Of a DNA stretch of 64,000 nt, positions 59,091 to 64,000 are shown piece after piece (the first letter of the stretch is position 1; each line of letters starts with the position of its first letter). The DNA is from Bacteroidota bacterium. Its GTDB lineage: Bacteria > Bacteroidota > Ignavibacteria > Ignavibacteriales > Melioribacteraceae. Under the pieces are notes generated by a model. The model saw nothing but the letters and a program-made list of their open reading frames with translations, searched no databases and was not told the origin of the DNA. The position numbers and the translations under genes were made by a program. The DNA lies in assembly GCA_023397505.1 (NCBI GenBank), contig JAEWUC010000005.1, positions 62,001 to 126,000 on the forward strand, read 5' to 3'.

Positions 59091-60179
59091 TTATCTTTGA
59101 ATTCGTGCAGAGCCGCCTTTTGCAAATGCGCGCACTTCATCAATTGTTGCCATTGTAGTATCGCCGGGATATGTTGTTAACAATGCGCCGTGAGCCCATC
59201 CAAGTTTTACTGCTTCATCCGGAGTTTCACCGTTTAATAATCCGTAAATAAATCCGGCAGCAAAACCATCGCCGCCGCCAACACGATCAATAACATTTAA
59301 TTCCGCTGTCGGGGCTTGATATGTTTTTCCGTTAACCCATGCAACTGCGCTCCAGCTGTGATGATTTGTATGATGAACTTCACGCAAAGTTGTTGCAACA
59401 ACTTTTATCTGCGGATATTTTTTTACAACGTTGTCAATCATTCCGAAGAAAACTGTCGGATCTAGTTTCGATTTTGCTGCAACTTCGGGCCCTGGAATTC
59501 CCAAACCTTTTTGTAAATCTTCTTCGTTACCGACAAGAACATCAACGTATTTAACAATGCCGTCGATAACTTCCGCGGCTTTTTGTTCACCGCCCCAAAT
59601 GTTCCAAAGTTTAGCACGAAAATTTAAATCGAAACTTGTAATTGCACCCGCTTCTTTAGCTGCTTTCATCGCTTCGATGATTACTTGTCCTGTTGTTTCT
59701 GATAACGAAGCAAAAATTCCGCCGCTGTGAAACCAGCGTACGCCCTGTGCAAAAATGTTTTTCCAATCGAAATCACCCGGTTTTAATTGTGCTGCTGCTT
59801 CATTCGATCTGTTATAAAAAACTACGGGTGGACGTGAACCGAATCCTTGATCGCTTAAAACGGCAGCCATGTTTGGACCATTCACACCATTGTGTTTGAA
59901 TTCCTTGTAGAATGGTTTAACGCCCATTGCGCGAACGCGTTCTTTAATCAAATCGCCTATGGGATAATTAACAATAGCTGATGCAATGCCGGTGTTCATC
60001 CTGAAACAATCGGATAAATTTGCAGCAACGTTAAACTCTCCGCCGCTTACATGAATTTTACATTCGGTAGCTTTTCTAAACGGAATTATTCCGGGATCGA
60101 GACGGTGAACGAGAGCGCCAAGTGAAAGAAGGTCGAGAGCGCCTTCGGGTTTAATCTTTAATCCTGTGTTATCTGCCAT
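59091..60179 (-). CDS. kdgK: PfkB-family sugar kinase, likely 2-dehydro-3-deoxygluconate kinase
   Basis: The 362-residue ribokinase-like protein has the N-terminal substrate motif HVSGGEFNVAANLSDCF and the C-terminal signature DRVGGGDGFAAGFIYG with the catalytic aspartate. In this cluster (kduI, kduD, SDR, eda, uxaE, uxaC) the expected activity is phosphorylation of KDG to KDPG. The family also includes gluconate- and fructose-type kinases, so the substrate comes from context. It is a little longer than the usual 310-340. Confidence 0.85.
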   Translation of the reverse strand: MADNTGLKIKPEGALDLLSLGALVHRLDPGIIPFRKATECKIHVSGGEFNVAANLSDCFRMNTGIASAIVNYPIGDLIKERVRAMGVKPFYKEFKHNGVNGPNMAAVLSDQGFGSRPPVVFYNRSNEAAAQLKPGDFDWKNIFAQGVRWFHSGGIFASLSETTGQVIIEAMKAAKEAGAITSFDLNFRAKLWNIWGGEQKAAEVIDGIVKYVDVLVGNEEDLQKGLGIPGPEVAAKSKLDPTVFFGMIDNVVKKYPQIKVVATTLREVHHTNHHSWSAVAWVNGKTYQAPTAELNVIDRVGGGDGFAAGFIYGLLNGETPDEAVKLGWAHGALLTTYPGDTTMATIDEVRAFAKGGSARIQR

Positions 60180-60213
60180 AACTAACCTTCAATTTATTTT
60201 CAAAAAAATATCT

Positions 60214-60258
60214 GCCATGAATTACACCTATCTTCACTTATAAATTCTTGTGAATTAG
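60214..60258. repeat. Degenerate copy of the repeat flanking the GxxExxY gene
   Basis: GCCATGAATTACACCTATC, then TTCACTTATAAATTC and TTGTGAATTAGT, is similar to the better copy at 60698-60755 (GCCACGAATTGCACCAAT, TTCACTAATTAATTAG, TTCGTGAAATTAGT). It lies on the downstream side of the GxxExxY gene. A small hairpin TCTGTC-N4-GACAGA follows at 60264-60279. Confidence 0.5.
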
Positions 60259-60298
60259 TAAAATCTGTCAACCGACAGACAAGATTGTAACTAACGTT

Positions 60299-60673
60299 TT
60301 ACAATAAAACTCTTTTATACTGCAACGAATCCGCACCAAAATTAACTATTATACCTAATTTGTATTTAGAAACCGCTAAATAATTTAATGTCTGTTTTAT
60401 ATGCTCATCAACAATACCGGACATACTTTTGATTTCTAAAATAATTTTATCCATCACAGTAAAATCTGCATAATATTTATGAGTAAGGATTATATCTTTG
60501 TACTCAATTAGGAATTCTTTCTCTCTCTCATAAAAGATACTATTCTTTTTGAATTCGTATTCCAACGCATCTTTATAAACTATCTCAAGAAATCCTCTTC
60601 CAATTATATTGTACACTTCCATGCAAATGCCAATAATTTTGAAGGATTCTTCTTTGTAAATTAAATTTTGCAT
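60299..60673 (-). CDS. GxxExxY protein (PD-(D/E)XK-like fold)
   Basis: The 124-residue protein has GRGFLEIVYKDALEYEF, giving the GxxExxY pattern, and later HKYYADFTV with ILEIKS, the pattern of PD-(D/E)XK nuclease-like domains. Members of this family are small, scattered in genomes and of unknown function. It interrupts the sugar-acid cluster between kdgK and the SDR gene and is flanked on both sides by related palindromic repeats (60214-60258 and 60698-60755), which suggests insertion as a unit. Confidence 0.83.
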   Translation of the reverse strand: MQNLIYKEESFKIIGICMEVYNIIGRGFLEIVYKDALEYEFKKNSIFYEREKEFLIEYKDIILTHKYYADFTVMDKIILEIKSMSGIVDEHIKQTLNYLAVSKYKLGIIVNFGADSLQYKRVLL

Positions 60674-60697
60674 TATAAAAAAATCTTAAAAAACTTT

Positions 60698-60755
60698 GCC
60701 ACGAATTGCACCAATTTTCACTAATTAATTAGTGTTAATTCGTGAAATTAGTGGC
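60698..60755. repeat. Palindromic repeat upstream of the GxxExxY gene
   Basis: The 58-base segment begins GCCACGAATT and ends AATTAGTGGC, an imperfect inverted repeat, and contains the perfect palindrome CACTAATTAATTAGTG (60719-60734). A degenerate copy lies on the other side of the gene. Very similar sequences accompany GxxExxY genes in other bacteria, from memory. Confidence 0.6.
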
Positions 60756-60761
60756 CAATGT

Positions 60762-61607
60762 TTAAACTCCGCTGTACGCATTAAATCCGCCGTCAACTGG
60801 AATAATAACGCCTGTAACAAATTTTGAGATATCGGAAATCAAATAAAGCAATGTACCAATTAATTCTTCCGGTTCGCCAAAACGTCCCATCGGAGTTCCG
60901 TTCATAATTTTATGACCGCGAGCGGTGAGTTCACCGGTTTCTTTATCTGTTAATAAAAATCTGTTTTGATCTGTTAAGAAAAATCCAGGCGCAATTGCAT
61001 TAACACGAATATTTAATTTTGCAAAATGAACCGCAAGCCATTCGGTTAAATTATTTATACCCGCTTTTGCAGCAGAATACGCTGGAATTTTTGTCAACGG
61101 TCTGTAAGAATTCATCGAAGAAATATTAATTATGGAACCGCCGCGCCCTGCCATATCTTCCGCGAGAACCATTGTCGGTAAAACCGTACCGAGAAAATTC
61201 AAATCAAAAACTCTGCGGAAACCTTCAATATCCAATCCGAAAAAACCTTTCGAAAGTTCGCCTAAATTTTCCATGCTTAAAAATTCGAGTTGAGTTGTTG
61301 CCGTTGGCGCGTTTCCGCCTGCTCCGTTAATCAATACATCAACCTTTCCGAATTTTTCGTTTATAATTTTTTTTGCTTCAATCAATGTTTCTTTTTCAAG
61401 AACATTTGCAAAAACACTGATTGCGTGTCCCGGAAATTTTTCATTAACTTTTTTAGCAACTGCATCGGAGTTTTCTTTTTTGAAATCGAGTATTGCAACT
61501 TTAGCACCCGCCTCTGCAAGTCCGAGGGCAAACGAAGTTCCAATAACTCCGCCGCCGCCGGTGATAACACAAACCTTTCCTTTAATATCACTCAATGAGT
61601 TTGACAT
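60762..61607 (-). CDS. SDR oxidoreductase, likely D-mannonate oxidoreductase (fructuronate reductase)
   Basis: The 281-residue SDR has the motif VITGGGGVIGTSFALGLAEAG, NGAGGNAPTATTQLEF, the catalytic S in NISSMNSY and YSAAKAG. The GAGGN-x-P-x-ATT stretch and a PMGRFGEPEEL tail resemble the short-chain fructuronate reductases of the Bacillus UxuB (YjmF) type. That reaction, D-fructuronate to D-mannonate, is needed between uxaE/uxaC and KDG and is otherwise absent here. The family is broad, so substrate specificity is inferred. Confidence 0.8.
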   Translation of the reverse strand: MSNSLSDIKGKVCVITGGGGVIGTSFALGLAEAGAKVAILDFKKENSDAVAKKVNEKFPGHAISVFANVLEKETLIEAKKIINEKFGKVDVLINGAGGNAPTATTQLEFLSMENLGELSKGFFGLDIEGFRRVFDLNFLGTVLPTMVLAEDMAGRGGSIINISSMNSYRPLTKIPAYSAAKAGINNLTEWLAVHFAKLNIRVNAIAPGFFLTDQNRFLLTDKETGELTARGHKIMNGTPMGRFGEPEELIGTLLYLISDISKFVTGVIIPVDGGFNAYSGV

Positions 61608-61630
61608 TTTATTTTCCCTTAAATATTATT

Positions 61631-62269
61631 TTAAACGTTGGCAACACTATTCATAATAATTTTTGCGTTGTCTGTAAGTTTGAAATAGTTTTCATATTTA
61701 ATTGCTTCTTTATCGAGAAGTGCCGAACCTATTCCTACAGCGCAAGCCCCGGCTTTAATCCATTCGCCCGCGTTTGTTAAAGTAACTCCGCCAGTCGGCA
61801 TCATTTTTAAATGAGGCATAGGAGCTAATACGCCTTTAAAAAACGGCATCCCCAAAACATCGGCCGGAAATACTTTTATAATATCGGCACCTGCTTCATA
61901 AGCTGTTTGAATTTCCGTTGGCGTAAAACATCCGGGCATTGCGGGCACATCATATTTGTGGGACATTTCCACAATTTCTTTTTTAAATATCGGGCTGACA
62001 ACATATTTGGCGCCTGCTTTAATTGCTTGTTCTGCTACTTCAGCACTTAAAACAGAACCAACGCCGAATATTATATTTTTGTTTAGCTCTTGCGACATTT
62101 TTTCAATCAATTGAATAGCGTTCGGAACAGTCATTGTTACTTCCGCCACCGTTAATCCGCCTTCGGCAATTGCTTCAATAATTTTTTTAAGTTTATCCAC
62201 TTCCTTAATTCTTAAAACGGCAACAACTTTTCTTTTAAGAATTTCATCGAGTATAGTTTGTCTGCTCAT
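61631..62269 (-). CDS. eda: KDPG/KHG aldolase Eda
   Basis: The 212-residue class I aldolase splits KDPG into pyruvate and glyceraldehyde-3-phosphate. The Schiff-base lysine K132 lies in ADIIKVFPAD, the acid/base E44 in VAEVTMTVPNA, and the phosphate-binding loop in MPTGGVTL. The length is normal. It overlaps no neighbour: two bases separate it from uxaE and 23 from the SDR gene. It completes the route from KDG to central metabolism. Confidence 0.94.
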   Translation of the reverse strand: MSRQTILDEILKRKVVAVLRIKEVDKLKKIIEAIAEGGLTVAEVTMTVPNAIQLIEKMSQELNKNIIFGVGSVLSAEVAEQAIKAGAKYVVSPIFKKEIVEMSHKYDVPAMPGCFTPTEIQTAYEAGADIIKVFPADVLGMPFFKGVLAPMPHLKMMPTGGVTLTNAGEWIKAGACAVGIGSALLDKEAIKYENYFKLTDNAKIIMNSVANV

Positions 62270-62271
62270 AA

Positions 62272-63816
62272 TTATTTAAATGGTTCCAAATGTTTGTGAA
62301 AATGTTTAATTAAAAATTCGTAATGCGTTTCTTCATTATCTTTTAAGCACTGCATAATTTTATCTTTGAACAAAAAACTTGCGTCTGGATTTTTTTCCGT
62401 AAGAACTTTTCCGAAAGTTACATGCAGCACCTGGCGGACATCGTTGGAATTAAACAAATCCACAAGTTCGGCATCGGAATATTCTTTAGCAGGTTTAACT
62501 ATCATGATATCAGCCGAAACATGATAACTTAATTTTTCACTTTCATAAAGTCCGCTGCAAAAATCGAGAATTATTCTGAATAAATCCGGCTGTTTTGCCG
62601 CTACTACTTTTAACGCTTCAAGATAGCTTGTACCGGCGGTCTTTACATGCGTTAATGCTTCGCGAAGTGAACCTATAACTTTGTAAACAGAAAATTTATC
62701 GCTGCCTGAGTGAAGACTAATTTTATAATTCCCGAAATACTTAACAATTGCAAGATGTTTTTGATACTCGGTTTTGAAAAGATCGAGATCGCCTTTGTAA
62801 TCAATTCCTTTCTCGAATGAACCGACAAAACGGGGAGCGAGACTTACATACTTTACGCCGAGTCGTGTAAGTTCGTTTGCAAAGAAATAATGTTCGAAAG
62901 GAGAAGTTACGGATTCAGTTTCATCAACAGAAACCTCAACTTCAAAGTTGCCATTCGCGCATTTTAATTTTAGATACTCGTACATTTTTTTTATGTGTGC
63001 GACCGCTTTGCCGTATTTTGCATAAGCTCTTAAAAAATCTATCGTACTGACTTTAATAACAAACGAATCTGAAATCTTAATTTCCTTTTTCACATATCTT
63101 CTTTCTGCCGAGGGAAAGGCATCATCGAGATCATTCCATGGAAGTGCGGCAACAACTTTAAATAAAATATCTTCGGAATAATTATCCGCTTCGTTGTCAA
63201 CATGTTCGCTCGGATCGAAAGTGAACATTGTAAAACCGGCATTCAACATCAAATCGATATCAGTAGTTGTTTTAAGATGATCTGCATCCGAACCGAAACC
63301 GTTTTTATATCCTTCTTGAAAAACAGCCCACACCGCTGCATCCATAACTTCATCGGGAGTTCTGTTTGTCCTTGTTAATTCTCTGATAGATTGTTGTGCA
63401 AGAATGGGTTTGAAATCACTTCCGTATAGCGAACGAATATGCCCGGCATTTGCTAATCCTAAACGGTCGCCAAATCCAAATGAATTTTGTAAGCCCAGCG
63501 TTACAGATATTGTGAATGGAAAAATTTCTTGTATGATTTTTCTATTCTTCGTGTTGAGCAAACATTTTTTTATTGTTATGTCGCTTTCTATTAATTCGCC
63601 TTCCAGTTTTTCAATCAATTCATTTTGTTTATCCGAGAAAACGAAAAGTGATTTTAATTTTTCATCTTTGCCGATAAACAATACTGAATTTTTATATTCA
63701 ATTATAGAGTTGATATAAACACGTACCGAACAATTTTTATTTATCTCAAGATTAAGAAGCGCATTATTTGCATCCGGCTTTCCAACAATTTTTTCTTTTA
63801 TAGTTTTTAACATCAT
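62272..63816 (-). CDS. uxaE: Tagaturonate epimerase UxaE
   Basis: UxaE interconverts D-tagaturonate and D-fructuronate, so galacturonate can join the glucuronate route without the usual altronate branch. The 514-residue protein has an N-terminal variable part and then the family motifs NSFGFGDRLGLANAGHIRS, QQSIRELTRTNRTPDEVMD, GFGSDADHLKTTTDIDLM and FTFDPSEHVDNEADN. It is read together with eda and the end of uxaC. The family was defined in Thermotoga; the motifs here are very clear. Confidence 0.88.
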   Translation of the reverse strand: MMLKTIKEKIVGKPDANNALLNLEINKNCSVRVYINSIIEYKNSVLFIGKDEKLKSLFVFSDKQNELIEKLEGELIESDITIKKCLLNTKNRKIIQEIFPFTISVTLGLQNSFGFGDRLGLANAGHIRSLYGSDFKPILAQQSIRELTRTNRTPDEVMDAAVWAVFQEGYKNGFGSDADHLKTTTDIDLMLNAGFTMFTFDPSEHVDNEADNYSEDILFKVVAALPWNDLDDAFPSAERRYVKKEIKISDSFVIKVSTIDFLRAYAKYGKAVAHIKKMYEYLKLKCANGNFEVEVSVDETESVTSPFEHYFFANELTRLGVKYVSLAPRFVGSFEKGIDYKGDLDLFKTEYQKHLAIVKYFGNYKISLHSGSDKFSVYKVIGSLREALTHVKTAGTSYLEALKVVAAKQPDLFRIILDFCSGLYESEKLSYHVSADIMIVKPAKEYSDAELVDLFNSNDVRQVLHVTFGKVLTEKNPDASFLFKDKIMQCLKDNEETHYEFLIKHFHKHLEPFK

Positions 63817-63831
63817 CGTAATCCTTTGAGG

Positions 63832-64000
63832 TTATAGTTTATACGCTTTCTTAACAAGATTGTAAGTCAGGTCTTTAGCAATTGTTAAAGCTTCCTCTAA
63901 GCTAATTTGATGTTTAGCAACAAGTTCAGCAAGGAAGTTAGAATCAATTCTACGCGCAACATCGTGACGAGCCGGAATAGAAACGAAAGCACGGGTATCG
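63832..64000 (-). CDS. uxaC: Uronate isomerase UxaC (C-terminal end only)
   Basis: The last 56 codons are in the window. They read DTRAFVSIPARHDVARRI, then a helical tail ending DLTYNLVKKAYKL. The D-(S/T)-R-x-F-x-S-x-P-x-RH pattern is the C-terminal signature of glucuronate/galacturonate isomerase. It lies 15 bases upstream of uxaE, which uses one of its products (tagaturonate). The rest of the gene lies beyond the window. Confidence 0.82.
   Translation of the reverse strand, partial: DTRAFVSIPARHDVARRIDSNFLAELVAKHQISLEEALTIAKDLTYNLVKKAYKL

Noticed and set aside
1..64000. CRISPR arrays, tRNA, rRNA, insertion sequences, integrase or phage genes, restriction or defence systems
   Set aside because: No regularly spaced repeats, cloverleaf sequences, transposase-like proteins or defence-type domains were found on either strand; the GxxExxY gene is the only mobile-looking item.

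Overview
The window is a low-GC bacterial chromosome segment coding almost entirely on the minus strand. It holds flagellar, chemotaxis and flagellin-modification genes next to a hexuronate catabolism cluster. The gene content, AT-rich codon use and dispersed short palindromes fit a motile, sugar-acid-fermenting member of the Ignavibacteria/Chlorobi-Bacteroidota side of the tree. That placement is an inference from protein flavour; no rRNA is present to confirm it.

Region 1 (1-9821) is a basal-body, export and hook operon read right to left: flgB, flgC, an unknown 80-residue protein, fliE, fliF, fliG, fliH, fliI, fliJ, a MotE-like protein, fliK and flgD (cut by the window edge). Region 2 (9942-16919) is a chemotaxis operon: a HEAT-repeat protein, cheR, two single-domain response regulators, a CheZ-like phosphatase, cheA, cheB and an unknown 81-residue CxC protein; it lacks cheW. 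Region 3 (17050-20627) holds a chemoreceptor and three tandem genes for small exported TonB C-terminal-domain proteins, each with its own flagellar-sigma (sigma-28/FliA-type) promoter. Region 4 (20698-26602) holds an NtrC-type activator with its kinase, flgM, a FliT-like protein, fliD, fliS and flagellin.

Region 5 (26621-43941) lies directly upstream of flagellin and reads the same way. It is a glycan-synthesis island of large multidomain glycosyltransferases and methyltransferases with TPR repeats, a deacetylase/formyltransferase pair, a TPR-kinase-methyltransferase fusion, and four nucleotide-sugar enzymes. It is best read as a flagellin glycosylation locus. Region 6 (44079-51997) contains a large unknown membrane/coiled-coil protein, a histidine-kinase homologue that has lost its phospho-accepting histidine, a NarL-type regulator, one plus-strand glycosyltransferase, cheW and a Cache-type chemoreceptor. 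Several of these also have sigma-28-type promoters.

Region 7 (52155-64000) encodes hexuronate and sugar-acid catabolism: kduD, kduI, transketolase, 6-phosphogluconate dehydrogenase, a LarA-type nickel-pincer racemase homologue, KDG kinase, a mannonate oxidoreductase-type SDR, KDPG aldolase, tagaturonate epimerase and the end of uronate isomerase. Together they take galacturonate, glucuronate and pectin- or alginate-derived ketouronates to KDG, KDPG, pyruvate and glyceraldehyde-3-phosphate. Mannonate dehydratase is not in the window. This region alone carries several families of short palindromic intergenic repeats and a GxxExxY gene flanked by related repeats.

The strongest new signal is a set of eight matches to TAAACTTT-N11-nnCGATAA, all with the same 11-base spacer. 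They place the three TonB-domain proteins, the degenerate kinase and the 622-residue unknown protein in the flagellar late-gene regulon. No tRNA, rRNA, CRISPR array, IS element or replication origin was seen, and no gene-free stretch exceeds about 220 bases.
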